Assembly (NCBI GenBank): GCA_002506665.1
Contig: DAXZ01000019.1
Span: forward strand, 1 to 52,531
DNA length: 52,531 bases
Source: Nitrosopumilus sp. UBA526
GTDB lineage: Archaea > Thermoproteota > Nitrososphaeria > Nitrososphaerales > Nitrosopumilaceae
Reading direction: 5' to 3'
Shown here: positions 24,901-33,485 of the stretch, piece by piece
Layout of the letters: each line of letters opens with the position of its first letter
Position numbering within the stretch: the stretch's first letter is position 1
Program-made: the position numbers and the translations under genes
The notes under the pieces: generated by a model
Seen by the model: the letters and a program-made list of their open reading frames with translations, nothing else
Databases searched by the model: none
Told to the model about the DNA's origin: nothing

Positions 24901-25281
24901 ACTGCAGAAAAAACCACAGGCAACTGGACTCTTGCCCCTAGGGCCATCTTGGGCTCTATGATTACGTCTGCAAGGGGCGATGAATCAGTCGTAAACCTAA
25001 AGGTCTCTACAGCTGCAGGTACCTGCATCATCGGGCCTGATGCTGACTGTTTGGTTCGTGAATCCACTAGGACTCCGGGTAAAATCTACAAGGCAGTAGA
25101 TGCAGACGGAATCAATCTCAATGTGAGGTATAGTGGCCCTGATGTACGGCTAGAAAAGTTTATCATTATACCTGTGTCCTCTGATGTATTCTTGCCTGAT
25201 GCAAGCTGGACAGTCGAGGTCATCAAAGACGATCAGGCCTCGAGATTCTACTACAAGGTTACATACAAAACTTTGGAGTAA
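21991..25281 (+). CDS. Large secreted protein: lamin-tail-like domain plus seven Ig-like repeats
   Basis: The 1096-residue product has a signal peptide (ILVFSLLLFAVLTPVYA, cleavage near AQTA). Residues about 28-140 resemble a lamin-tail domain (HIVINEVEINPPGDDSDN, SEWIEFYNPTDSDVDMSHWV, GPGKFLTYSSP). From about 175 onward come seven beta-sandwich repeats of roughly 110 residues, each opening with a motif like DKxxYxxGxTVxxxG; these start near residues 175, 287, 383, 494, 623, 733 and 848 (for example ADKQAYGLGDTVEISG, TDKSEYYPGDTVVVSG). A distinct C-terminal part of about 150 residues has one Cys pair and no anchor helix. Probably a cell-surface adhesive or S-layer-associated protein. Confidence 0.85.
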   Translation: MMMNHSILVFSLLLFAVLTPVYAQTAEHIVINEVEINPPGDDSDNSVSEWIEFYNPTDSDVDMSHWVMASGILGKTIPVPLGTVIGPGKFLTYSSPDIWFIDIGDSVELRDENNTTIDKTHTLSDMQDDLFSWQRIYDGYDSDGSDDWKFATATAGSSNGKLIDTVESQDITISASTDKPTYVFGETAIITGSVSEQKYIYKPLYQPEQILITITGPDFEKIIKMYPDNDLNYDTKLRLHKVLGIGEGIFDVSVRYAGATTNTSFSVGLETISEEIKQDAKFGIAIDKMQYIPGQTVLITGSTTEIIPLSGITFDVTDPGGNTDSAGTAFPIDGKFSISVFLSNIDPVLGTYAITARYSDLSASASFELVQDLKEDTPISLQADKQAYGLGDTVEISGRLNYVWISTLDLEIVQTKHSSIGDSTSYTGFKISHSVSILGDGSFSYSFTIPENPDRLGDYKITVSKDIGYATVIIHAVDDPQDFVASTDPITVMTDKDVYKFGQTVTVGGFVIDPYSNSSYGISSPVKVTIYGKDGTPFEAIGLTDKLPSMVDGISIIRDLDVNYDLNAVLETSGRYSVDFVVTPNIFETGEYVVKAKHLSDMATTKFSIIDSAISKDGPMISIDKEVYGLGQTVHLTGTLPPIVYTSAHISVIRPDGTRTDSGTVIDSQRFSWDWEVPVYEKPQKLKDSDGDSNYGIYKINVRVASESLDILFKVSPDPENDTLSAIPLFVSTEKSLYKVGEQLIVTGNVIPREQGDEGLVIADRIRLQVLDGEPPHRLVHNSMESYALPDHGGEFSSSFKLPATVFSEGNYIVRAYYLNDRVDSQFSVASDFAVGGDANLTLLLYTDKSEYYPGDTVVVSGQPSKLVYLDGFKVSVLQQTINEINCGSFYCGKDTGPETIITPSPSGSFTHQYVIPDIPEAVGSYQVTVDAGFEIDTIAFDVIERKQIPKPGTVIERENRIAETIISIVTAEKTTGNWTLAPRAILGSMITSARGDESVVNLKVSTAAGTCIIGPDADCLVRESTRTPGKIYKAVDADGINLNVRYSGPDVRLEKFIIIPVSSDVFLPDASWTVEVIKDDQASRFYYKVTYKTLE

Positions 25282-25312
25282 ATTCAAAATACTAGAAATA
25301 TTATCTCCTAGT

Positions 25313-25810
25313 GTGAAGTTACAGGTTCTAATGTTCTATCAAGACGATCCTAGGAAATGTACGGCAGCCAAAATGCTAAAGTTTGGTCTTGCGCAAAACA
25401 TCAGAAAAATTAGCTCCCGGGGTATTGTACTAGACCCATTTTCTGAAAAAACCCTGCTTCCAAAAGACAAGTCTGCTACATCTATTGTCGGAATCGACTG
25501 CTCCTGGAATCTTGCCACTCAGGCATTCTCCAAGAGATTTGCAGGAATCAAGAGGAGACTTCCCCCCCTGTTTGCTGGCAATCCTGTAAACTATTCAAAA
25601 CTAGACAAGCTTACTACTGTCGAAGCACTTGCGGCATCACTGTTCATTCTAGGCTCTAGGGAGCAGGCCTTAGAACTGCTTGACAAATTCAAGTGGGGCC
25701 ACACATTTTATGATCTCAACGAAAATCTCTTCGCCGAGTATTCAAAACTCAAAGACGAATCTCAGATAGAACCAATTCTAAGGGATTACGGGATTTTAGC
25801 GCCTCTTTAG
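25313..25810 (+). CDS. tsr3: Tsr3-type rRNA aminocarboxypropyltransferase
   Basis: The 165-residue product matches the Tsr3 family: YQDDPRKCTAAKMLKFGLAQ at the N-terminus, LLPKDKSATSIVGIDCSWN (SAM and RNA loop), RRLPPLFAGNPVNYSKLDKL, and TVEALAASLFILGSREQALE. The family transfers the aminocarboxypropyl group of SAM onto a modified uridine in the small-subunit rRNA helix 31. I chose GTG 25313; the frame is open further upstream but there lies within the end of the surface-protein gene. It overlaps the convergent solute-binding gene by 15 bases. Confidence 0.92.
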   Translation: MKLQVLMFYQDDPRKCTAAKMLKFGLAQNIRKISSRGIVLDPFSEKTLLPKDKSATSIVGIDCSWNLATQAFSKRFAGIKRRLPPLFAGNPVNYSKLDKLTTVEALAASLFILGSREQALELLDKFKWGHTFYDLNENLFAEYSKLKDESQIEPILRDYGILAPL

Positions 25811-28231
25811 GTATATGATTACTGCCACAGCTGCAATTGCGGGAATGAGCAAAAACCAAAACTCGGGTTCTTTTTTGGGAAATTCGACATTCTCAAAACC
25901 AATCTCTGGCAGTTCTGCGTCTCCTCTTGTTACAATAAAACTCGACTCGTACAAGTCAGGCCTTAGTACAGTGGCTGAGACTGCAAATATCTTGATATTA
26001 TTTGCACCGGCACTCAGACTATCTGTTGGTATGTCAATTACCATATCGTCTTTTGTTACCACATGTGTATCTGAGAATATCTCTCCCTGGCCATCTGTGA
26101 TAAAGTACAGTACAGAGTCGGCATTTACTGTCTTGATATTTATGGAAATCTCCTCACCTCTCTGTACTGACTGTTTAATGTCTATCTTTTTAATTGATGG
26201 AAATTCCGTGTTCTCAAACTCTGACCACTTGCCCTTCTTGAATGGGTATGTGTCATCATCTGATGCAGACACCCTGATGGTTCGTGATTCTGGCGAATAG
26301 TACTCTAGGTAAAACGGACCATTGCTTATTACTGCATGCTTGTATGTATCAATCCAGTCAATTGATGCGTCATATCTGTCCTGATAGTATTCTTGATTCT
26401 GATTGTTCTTTAATGCCCGTGGGATGTGACCTGTATCCTTGAACTCTTGCAGATAGTCTCGTATTATACCTGCATCCTTTGGAATTATTAATGATAGCCA
26501 GTTTATGTTCTTGCTTGTTGCCCCCGACCTTGAAAATGATACCTTTCCGTCAGTCACTGCCCTCTCCATCGCCTCTGTTATCTCCCATGGTACAGCACTC
26601 CACAGTACTGCCCAATCAGCTATCTCTCCTTCATCAAAGTGCCAGTAATCAACATACACCTCTATGGTATCTGCATCAATTTGGTTTATCCCTTTGATTG
26701 TCTGTATTCCTTGCGATGCTCTTGGCGTGAATTCTGTATCAAATGTCTTGTCATTCTTATCTGTCTGTGTGCCCCATTCTATGGTAAAATACAGCGAGTG
26801 CAAGATATCATTCATGTCCATTCTTTGCCCGTTATGCCAGTTGCTAAACTTGAAATCAAATGTCACCTTGCTTGTTGTCTGTGTGTTATCATCTACATGC
26901 CTCCATTCTTGTATCACGGGATCCCAATTCTCTGCTTCTTGTGGTATACCTAACTTTCCATCTGGCCCTTGTGTCTCTACATTCCATGTTGCCCTCACAG
27001 GAAACGTCTCTCCTGTGAATGGATGTTTGAATGTTGCCGGATCTGAGATTATGCCCCAGATGTGGTTGCTATAGCTATCAGTCAAACCCATGACGGGATT
27101 CCATGCTCCTTGATAGACCTGCTTGACTCCGATTACCAGCTCTTCTTGGCCGCCCCTGGCATTGATTGGCGTAAACCTGCTTGGAACTCCGGCCCCAAAG
27201 TCATTGACAACGCCTGCTATCTCCTCATTTACTACATACTGGTCTATCTTGCTTGCCAAAAATATTCTAACTGACTCGTCAATGCCTTCTGTGACTGCCT
27301 GCTGAATCAACTCGTCTCTCTGCTCAGACGACTTGAAATCCCCTGTATAGATGCTCTGAGTCAAATAGTCCAACTTTGCATTTTCATAATTCCAATAGGA
27401 CGGATCATTAAATCCAGGCATGTTTGAAAACCAGGGGGCATACATCTGACCCAAACCTGTCGAATCATATCTTACAAATGCTGAACGACCCCATCCTTCC
27501 GTGTACAGGTTCCATTTCATCTCTGCTGGGTCTGAGCCATAAACTATTACAAAGGCCTTGTTTAGATCCCCATAGTCCCGCTTTACTGTAAACCCAATCT
27601 TTTCCAATTCAGCTGCGAGTATCTCACCTGCTGACTTTCTTACAGGATCATCACTTCTGATAAAGATTGTAATCTCTATGGGACTGCCGTTAATCTGCCA
27701 TCTATTGTTCTCCTTGACTGCTCCCCGCTTGTCTAGTGCTTGGGTTATAGTCTCATCTGCAAATGAAGGATTGTATTTCAAGTTGTATGCCTCTAGCTGT
27801 TCTATTACTGTAAGGTATTCGGGGTCTGAGGGACCATAATATGATATTATGGGGTGGCCGTATCCCCCCATCAACTCGTTAACAATTAATTTTCTGTCTA
27901 TGAGATAGTTCAAGGCAAACCTGATCTCCTTGACTGAGAAGGGATTGAAATTCTCTGATTCTGCGGGATTTACTAGAATGCTGTACGAACCACCCGTGGA
28001 ATCAAAGACATGTAATCCACTTCTATCCTGGCTGTCCTTTAGCCTGTCTGGAGATACCGTATAATAGTATACATCAAGGTTTCCGTTCCGGACTTCTTCT
28101 AGGGCCGTATTCTCATCTAGGTACTGGATAAATTTTACAGAATCAAAGAATGTATTTGTCTCTGCAAATGATTCATTACAAACTATGGGTATTGCAAAAA
28201 CAGCTAGTATGACAACTAGCATCATTCTCAT
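25796..28231 (-). CDS. Solute-binding protein, family 5 type, with C-terminal membrane anchor
   Basis: The 811-residue product has a signal peptide (MLVVILAVFAIPIVCNESFA) and the family 5 peptide/nickel binding fold: FSVKEIRFALNYLIDRKLIV near the N-terminus, then WNLYTEGWGRSAFVRYDSTG, and KFSNWHNGQRMDMNDILHSL in the later part. The C-terminus adds a beta domain and one transmembrane segment preceded by Pro-Glu-Phe (EPEFWFLLIPAIAAVAVIIY), ending in LKRR. Family members bind peptides or oligosaccharides for an ABC importer, but no permease or ATPase gene is adjacent. The PEF-helix-basic tail resembles archaeosortase signals. Confidence 0.88.
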   Translation of the reverse strand: MRMMLVVILAVFAIPIVCNESFAETNTFFDSVKFIQYLDENTALEEVRNGNLDVYYYTVSPDRLKDSQDRSGLHVFDSTGGSYSILVNPAESENFNPFSVKEIRFALNYLIDRKLIVNELMGGYGHPIISYYGPSDPEYLTVIEQLEAYNLKYNPSFADETITQALDKRGAVKENNRWQINGSPIEITIFIRSDDPVRKSAGEILAAELEKIGFTVKRDYGDLNKAFVIVYGSDPAEMKWNLYTEGWGRSAFVRYDSTGLGQMYAPWFSNMPGFNDPSYWNYENAKLDYLTQSIYTGDFKSSEQRDELIQQAVTEGIDESVRIFLASKIDQYVVNEEIAGVVNDFGAGVPSRFTPINARGGQEELVIGVKQVYQGAWNPVMGLTDSYSNHIWGIISDPATFKHPFTGETFPVRATWNVETQGPDGKLGIPQEAENWDPVIQEWRHVDDNTQTTSKVTFDFKFSNWHNGQRMDMNDILHSLYFTIEWGTQTDKNDKTFDTEFTPRASQGIQTIKGINQIDADTIEVYVDYWHFDEGEIADWAVLWSAVPWEITEAMERAVTDGKVSFSRSGATSKNINWLSLIIPKDAGIIRDYLQEFKDTGHIPRALKNNQNQEYYQDRYDASIDWIDTYKHAVISNGPFYLEYYSPESRTIRVSASDDDTYPFKKGKWSEFENTEFPSIKKIDIKQSVQRGEEISINIKTVNADSVLYFITDGQGEIFSDTHVVTKDDMVIDIPTDSLSAGANNIKIFAVSATVLRPDLYESSFIVTRGDAELPEIGFENVEFPKKEPEFWFLLIPAIAAVAVIIYLKRR

Positions 28232-28324
28232 GATGACTGTCTTGAGGACATGTAATAAAATCTATGTCTTAATTCTGATTATACTCCTAAAACCTATATT
28301 TCTATTACAAACCAAGTATTCTGA

Positions 28325-28951
28325 TTGAAAATTCATCCCAAGATGATGGCAGGAATAATTACAGGCGGGATATCAGTTCAAGACTTTGCCGCCGTCACAA
28401 AAACAAGCCTTGCCGACTCGGCGGTAATTCTAGACGGGCTTGTCAAAAATCAGACGGGTACAAAGGAGAAAGGCTCGTATTATTTCAAAGACGGTGACAG
28501 ACTAGAAATTGCCATATCTTTACTTGAGGGCGGGGCTCTGATAGACGATGTCTCAGTGGCACTTGACTGGCGGGACTTTGAGGGACTTGCTGCAAGAGTC
28601 CTGGCTGAAAAAAACTTTGCAGTGATAAAAAACATGATGCTAAAAAAGCCCAGGATGGAGATTGACGTTGTCGGCATCAGGCTTGGCATTGCAATACTAA
28701 TTGACTGCAAGCACTGGAAGCGCTATAGCGTCTCTGCGCTATCTGCTACAGTCAAAAAACAAATAGAGAGGACAAAGCAGTATGTTGCAAAGACCCCGGG
28801 GGCAATTGCCGTACCTGTAATTGTAACACTATACCGTGACCGTGTGGACTTTATTGACAACGTTCCAATTGTTCCAATATTTCAGTTTGCCTCATTCATT
28901 GATGAATTCTATGGAAATCTCGACCAGATGAGGACTATAAGAAAAGGCTAG
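28325..28951 (+). CDS. PD-(D/E)XK nuclease-like protein
   Basis: The 208-residue protein has an N-terminal winged-helix-like part (MAGIITGGISVQDFAAVTKT) followed by a restriction-endonuclease-like core: WRDFEGLAARVLAEKNFAVI (first helix), RMEIDVVGIRLGIAILIDCK (E-ID followed by DCK, the PD-(D/E)XK signature) and HWKRYSVSALSATVKKQIE. Such archaeal proteins are related to Mrr/RecB-type nucleases of unknown target. It starts with TTG 28325. The last 17 bases overlap the convergent DUF2070 gene. Confidence 0.8.
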   Translation: MKIHPKMMAGIITGGISVQDFAAVTKTSLADSAVILDGLVKNQTGTKEKGSYYFKDGDRLEIAISLLEGGALIDDVSVALDWRDFEGLAARVLAEKNFAVIKNMMLKKPRMEIDVVGIRLGIAILIDCKHWKRYSVSALSATVKKQIERTKQYVAKTPGAIAVPVIVTLYRDRVDFIDNVPIVPIFQFASFIDEFYGNLDQMRTIRKG

Positions 28952-30683
28952 TCACAAAGAACACCACCCCGCCTATAACAAATCCCTTTGTTATCTTTAG
29001 TGAGTTGTCAAGCGCCTTGGAATAGTCCTCATAGATGTCCTGACCCATGACCTTGACGTCTGTCTCGTTTTCCAGGATCTCAAATTTTGCCGGAGTTATA
29101 TTGGACTCTGCACTCTTGGCAATCTTAAAGAACCATTTTGAGAGCTTGTCTGCACTTGTAATCAATCCTAGCTGATAGTATCCGTTTCTGTTTCTTGCCT
29201 TGACTGGGGCATAATGCGTGTCTGATGTGCATATCTCTAGTAGATGATAGCCCCGCTTTGCAAATATCTCTATTATCTTTTCTCTTACACCGTTTTCCAT
29301 ATTGTTTGCATCTGCCCATCCAACAAAGTATTTCTTTTCCCCTAGTCCAAGACAGATTATGCCAAGGCCCCCCATCCCAAGATCTTCTGTCCATACATCC
29401 ATCTCGTCTGTATTTGCATAACCAAGCTTGATCTCAAAACTCTCCTTTGTAATCAGGGTGTCAAGGCATGATTTTGCGGACTTTAGCATGTCTTCTCCAT
29501 CTTCTCTTGAAATCTCCTCACCCATTGCATTATGACAATCAACGATCATTGGTATTGCATAGTTCCGGTTGTTGGCGTACTGTACAATCTCAGTCTTGAT
29601 ATAGCTTGGAATATCCTCCATGCCGTGGGGGGATAATGACAGAAACAACAACGGATTATTGCCAAAGAGCAACCCAATGACTCGTGCCTTGTTAATCTGA
29701 ACAGTCACAGGCTTTGTGCATCTTATTCCCTCTTCTCTGACTCTGTTGTTCTCTATGTTTCTGAGGTATCTCTCAACCTCGTTCTTTGATGGGAGATTTA
29801 ACGCATGGTCTGATATGCTATGCATGATCATTGCAGACGATGACAGATTCTTGTAAATTAGATAGGGAATATTGCTTCCTCCAACGGGATGATATGGCCC
29901 CGGATGAATTTCTGGCAGTACCATTCTGAACTCTTTTTGTCCGTTGTGCGTTGAGAACTTTATCTGTGATGTGGCCACCCTGGTCTCATTTGAGCTGCGC
30001 TCCATGAGTTCTTCGGCGTCTGTATGATCGTCTCCTTGTGATGCAAGATATGCCTGTATTGTCTTGTGTGTGCTCTCCATTGCAGGCCTTCCGGCCCTGT
30101 CTGTCAGGACAGACCAGACACTTGCAATTATCATAAAGGATATGCCGTATCCCAATCCCACCGGCTCACTTATTACTATAACCCACATGTCTTGTGGAAT
30201 CAGTACAAAATACATTGCTAGGGGCTGAATAAAACAGATTGCCCAGGCCTTTCTGAGACTTGCACCTAGTGTCGTGGTGTAAATTCCTATCCTAAAGCTG
30301 GCAAAAAGCAACAGTCCAAAGATTATGAAGAATGGTTCGATATCTTTTGACAAGACTATGCTTGCAAGCAATCCCATCAGCAGTGTGACAGTCCACAACA
30401 TATTTCCAAAGAGCGACGAGTGCAGCGACTTTGAGTACTCTTTCTTTTTTGTAAATACTGTATCGAGGAGCTGCATTAATATCAATACTGCCAAGACCAG
30501 TGGCAGTCTGTACCAGTTCTCCTCAAAATCCAGACTAGATAGATATCCAAAATATATCGCAAGACACGTTACGGCAGCTACTACTAGTGATGCCGCTAGT
30601 GAGAAATAGTGTGATGATGGATTTACTAAAGTAAGGGAAAATCTGTTGTGTATATTTGAAACATCATCTGAATCTCTTTCCAT
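28935..30683 (-). CDS. DUF2070 membrane protein
   Basis: The 582-residue product has six or more N-terminal transmembrane helices (for example LAASLVVAAVTCLAIYFGYL, LLMGLLASIVLSKDIEPFFI) and a C-terminal soluble domain with MVLPEIHPGPYHPVGGSNIP and IPMIVDCHNAMGEEISREDG, which I recognise as the archaeal DUF2070 family. The His and Asp-containing loops look like metal or catalytic sites, but no activity is known to me. It follows the Sec61-beta gene by 7 bases on the same strand, suggesting a link to the translocon or membrane protein handling. Confidence 0.88.
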   Translation of the reverse strand: MERDSDDVSNIHNRFSLTLVNPSSHYFSLAASLVVAAVTCLAIYFGYLSSLDFEENWYRLPLVLAVLILMQLLDTVFTKKKEYSKSLHSSLFGNMLWTVTLLMGLLASIVLSKDIEPFFIIFGLLLFASFRIGIYTTTLGASLRKAWAICFIQPLAMYFVLIPQDMWVIVISEPVGLGYGISFMIIASVWSVLTDRAGRPAMESTHKTIQAYLASQGDDHTDAEELMERSSNETRVATSQIKFSTHNGQKEFRMVLPEIHPGPYHPVGGSNIPYLIYKNLSSSAMIMHSISDHALNLPSKNEVERYLRNIENNRVREEGIRCTKPVTVQINKARVIGLLFGNNPLLFLSLSPHGMEDIPSYIKTEIVQYANNRNYAIPMIVDCHNAMGEEISREDGEDMLKSAKSCLDTLITKESFEIKLGYANTDEMDVWTEDLGMGGLGIICLGLGEKKYFVGWADANNMENGVREKIIEIFAKRGYHLLEICTSDTHYAPVKARNRNGYYQLGLITSADKLSKWFFKIAKSAESNITPAKFEILENETDVKVMGQDIYEDYSKALDNSLKITKGFVIGGVVFFVTSLFL

Positions 30684-30690
30684 TGCTTCT

Positions 30691-30855
30691 TCACGGAGCT
30701 AGAAACAAATCGATTATCCATGAAACAACAATTAGACTGATTGGTACTGATACCACTATCTTTGGATCTACCTTGAATCCCTTTGTCTCATCTTCAAAGA
30801 ATCTCATGAGACCCCCACTTGATGCCGGAAGTGGTGCTGATTTCTTACTACTCAT
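30691..30855 (-). CDS. secG: Preprotein translocase subunit Sec61-beta (SecG)
   Basis: A 54-residue tail-anchored protein: MSSKKSAPLPASSGGLMRFF at the N-terminus, the conserved EDETKGFKVDPKIVV stretch, and one C-terminal transmembrane helix (VPISLIVVSWIIDLFLAP). Size, the GLMRFFEDE motif and the FKVDP-K motif before the helix match archaeal Sec61-beta. It stabilises the SecYE channel. The stop lies 7 bases before the DUF2070 start, so the two genes form an operon. Confidence 0.93.
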   Translation of the reverse strand: MSSKKSAPLPASSGGLMRFFEDETKGFKVDPKIVVSVPISLIVVSWIIDLFLAP

Positions 30856-31786
30856 TACAACTCGTCATCACGGAATTTAACATAAAAACTTTATTGTTTT
30901 TCCTTGATCTTGTGTGTACTGTACGGAAATTAGTTCGTCCCAATTACTAGTCTATAAAGAAGATCAATGCCATCACAATCTGGAACATCGAGACATAACC
31001 TAAACAGAACAGATCACAGGCATATTGATTAGAGACTGGATTCGTTTATGAAACAATGCAGATATGAATATTGTTGGCATGGCCTCTAAATGCCGTCTAT
31101 AATTGGAAAATAGCGATCTTTGAGATATGTTATACCACATTAAACTTTAAAATAAAGTATGAAAGAAAGGCTAGCTTGGAGAACACATATACAAAATTAC
31201 CCCCTCCCCCCCTTCTTTTGCAAATGAATGGCGGGATAGTTTTGGCACCGTTAGAAAACGCGTTATCTCAATAATTTACGGTCACACAAGATCATGCAAT
31301 CTACTTTTGGTTACGTTGATGATAACAGGCATTGCATCTTTTGTATCTGGATTGGGTTTGTATGGTTTACAACACTCTTGGCACCTATCTGTAGGAGATG
31401 CCTTTGCTACTGCCCAGATGTTGTGGGATTAATGATAATGCTTGCAACATACAGTATCTCAACATCATTACACCAAAGACTTGGTTTGATGTGTGACAAA
31501 CCTGGAGAACTTTATGCGATGACCTCATCACAACAATGGGATGACATTGATGTTTGATGATATCGCACATGGCCCCCCACACCACCAAAATATCTGCAAC
31601 ACTTGGGAAACATAGACTGCAAGATTACCCAAGGCCCTCTCTGTCTCTGACCCTGTCTTTATGTGTGAAATACTGGGAAGAGGTTGCATGACTTTTCTAA
31701 ACATGGAACCGGTATTTGGATGCAGAAATACGATCAGAGAAGGTAATTTGAAATGAAAGATGGCCCAAAGAAATTATTTTCGTACA
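30856..31786. other. Gene-poor stretch of 0.9 kb with coding remnants
   Basis: No intact gene larger than 90 codons that I would trust. There is a TATA-like box TCTATAAAG at about 30950-30958, a 21-codon ORF at 30967, and the remnant at 31175-31500 listed separately. The remaining 31560-31786 has no convincing frame on either strand. Confidence 0.5.
31175..31500 (+). pseudogene. Remnant of a membrane or secreted protein gene
   Basis: From 31175 to the TAA at 31430-31432 one frame reads ANEWRDSFGTVRKRVISIIY, then LLLVTLMITGIASFVSGLGL and HSWHLSVGDAFATAQMLWD. This looks like a positively charged N-terminus followed by a transmembrane or signal segment. Just after, another frame continues with a protein-like peptide (NDNACNIQYLNIITPKTWFD) to about 31500. 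There is no good start codon. The frame switch suggests decay. Confidence 0.35.
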
Positions 31787-32095
31787 TTACATCTCCTTGG
31801 CCTTTCCTATCGTCTCTAGTAGCGAATTAATAGTTTTTAGAATGATCTGCTGTTTTTCATGGTCTTTTTCTTGTTCTAGTTCCTTTGTGAGTACCTCCAT
31901 CTTTTTTTCTAGCATTACTCCTATCTGCGTGTCTTGCACTGGGATCTCCCTCTTCTCTGGCTGACTGCCACAACTAACACACAGTGCCTGCCCGTCCCTC
32001 ATTACTCTTACCCCTGTACAATATGGGCATGGTTCCCTGAGTAATGTCGCCCCATTTAGCAACATCTCTACTGCCTTTTTTGTGAGTTCTGTCAT
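31787..32095 (-). CDS. Zinc-ribbon protein, ZNRD2/SSSCA1 (autoantigen p27) type
   Basis: The 102-residue product begins TKKAVEMLLNGATLLREPCP, followed by CPYCTGVRVMRDGQALCVSC, the four-Cys ribbon and preceding helix of the Sjogren/scleroderma autoantigen p27 family. The rest is a charged coiled-coil (LEKKMEVLTKELEQEKDHEK). Function in archaea is unknown. It is divergent from the aIF1 gene. Confidence 0.82.
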   Translation of the reverse strand: MTELTKKAVEMLLNGATLLREPCPYCTGVRVMRDGQALCVSCGSQPEKREIPVQDTQIGVMLEKKMEVLTKELEQEKDHEKQQIILKTINSLLETIGKAKEM

Positions 32096-32190
32096 GATTT
32101 TTGCTCTGATCTCCTATCTAAAAAATCTGATTATTTCTACACATCCAAACAAGGCTTAATAGTGTGAATAACTGAATTGATTTCGAACGA

Positions 32191-32499
32191 ATGGCAGTAA
32201 TTTGTAATACTTGTGGTCTTCCAGAAGATTTGTGTGCTTGTGGTGAGCTTGCCAAAGACAGCACCAAAATTATAATTCGATTAGAGACTAGACGATTTAA
32301 GAAAAAGGGTACCATGATTGAGGGTCTGGATCCCAAGCTAAATAACTTGGAGACTGTCGCCAAGGAACTCAAAAATAAATATGCCTGTGGTGGAACCGCA
32401 AAGGAGGGCTATATCTTCTTACAAGGTGATCACAGGGATTCAATCAAAGACACACTGATTGGTCTGGGATTTGCAGAAGATACCATAGAACTACACTAG
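32191..32499 (+). CDS. Translation initiation factor aIF1 (SUI1 family)
   Basis: The 102-residue product has a four-Cys N-terminus (CNTCGLPEDLCACG) typical of archaeal aIF1 and the SUI1 core: IIIRLETRRFKKKGTMIEGL, NLETVAKELKNKYACGGTAK and GYIFLQGDHRDSIKDTLIGL. It binds the small subunit P-site region and supports accurate start selection. A TATA-like GGCTTAATAG lies about 32 bases upstream. The CPBP protease gene follows after 5 bases and is probably co-transcribed. Confidence 0.95.
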   Translation: MAVICNTCGLPEDLCACGELAKDSTKIIIRLETRRFKKKGTMIEGLDPKLNNLETVAKELKNKYACGGTAKEGYIFLQGDHRDSIKDTLIGLGFAEDTIELH

Positions 32500-32504
32500 A
32501 AAAG

Positions 32505-33485
32505 TTGCAAAGTTCAAACAAGTTACTCCAGCTTTTAGGAATTCCATTTACTGCACTACTCTCAGTAATCTTTGGCCTGCTTCTCGTCTCATTTCCCATC
32601 GGAATCTATGTGGTCTTTGAGACTGATATCGGAGGTGACATCAATTACGAGTATCCTCTGACTCAGCTAGATATCTTTGATGGAACATGGTTGTACCATG
32701 CACCATTTGATCTAAGCCTCGGTGATGTCTTTGTTGTATTGTGGGTCTTTTATCTAATCATCTTTGTTGTTGCAGTCTTGGGACCCAAACAAGATTTTCT
32801 AAAGGCCCTTTCACCAATAATCTCGTCTGGAAGATATGACACTAGATTGAATTACATGATCGGGGTGACAAAATGGCTATCAATCCTGGTTCTAGTATCC
32901 GCCCTGATTAATTTCATCCAGCAGGGAATCGGTCTTGAGATTGTTCCCCCTACTGCCAAGAATAATCTTATTCATTTCTTTTATGTCAGTCTTGCGCCAC
33001 TGCTAGAGGAGTTTGGATTCCGCCTGATACTTGTCGGGGTTCCACTCTTTGTTCTTTATTCAGACAGATTGTCTGCAAGGTACCTGCTTAGGTCTCTGTG
33101 GGCTCCGGCTACTCTGAATATCCATAATACAAAAAAAGCGATTCTCCTGATTGTCTTTGTCGGGGTCTTTTTTGGGTTTGCACATGTAGCGTTTGGAGAT
33201 TTGTGGAACGAAGCCAAATTTGCCCAAGCTGCTACAAGCGGGGTCATATTGGGCTGGGTATATCTCAGATATGGCTTTGTAGCATCGCTTCTAATTCACT
33301 GGGCTGTGAACTATTTTATATTCTCGTATGCCAACTTTATCTCTCAGATAAATTCCATCTCAATTCAGGATGCATTTTCACACTCGCTGATGTCATCATT
33401 GGAGATTCTGCTCCTAGCTACTGGCATAATCTCTGTCTGTGTATTGTTTGTAAATAGGCTCTATTCTGCAAAATCTACACTATAG
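32505..33485 (+). CDS. CPBP-family intramembrane metalloprotease
   Basis: The 326-residue multi-spanning protein carries the CAAX-protease/bacteriocin-processing motifs: EEFGFRLILVG (EExxxR), FGFAHVAFG (FxxxH) and HWAVNYFIF (HxxxN), each at a helix end. About eight hydrophobic segments are present. Family members cleave substrates within or near the membrane; in archaea the substrate is unknown. The start is TTG 32505, 5 bases after aIF1. The stop overlaps the convergent TFB stop by 6 bases. Confidence 0.9.
   Translation: MQSSNKLLQLLGIPFTALLSVIFGLLLVSFPIGIYVVFETDIGGDINYEYPLTQLDIFDGTWLYHAPFDLSLGDVFVVLWVFYLIIFVVAVLGPKQDFLKALSPIISSGRYDTRLNYMIGVTKWLSILVLVSALINFIQQGIGLEIVPPTAKNNLIHFFYVSLAPLLEEFGFRLILVGVPLFVLYSDRLSARYLLRSLWAPATLNIHNTKKAILLIVFVGVFFGFAHVAFGDLWNEAKFAQAATSGVILGWVYLRYGFVASLLIHWAVNYFIFSYANFISQINSISIQDAFSHSLMSSLEILLLATGIISVCVLFVNRLYSAKSTL

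Noticed and set aside
26479..27305. Several plus-strand frames opposite the solute-binding protein
   Set aside because: All overlap a well-supported family 5 binding domain on the minus strand and have unnatural composition.
31294..31557. 87-codon plus-strand frame rich in Cys
   Set aside because: The neighbouring frame gives a more natural membrane-protein peptide over the same bases; this frame looks accidental.
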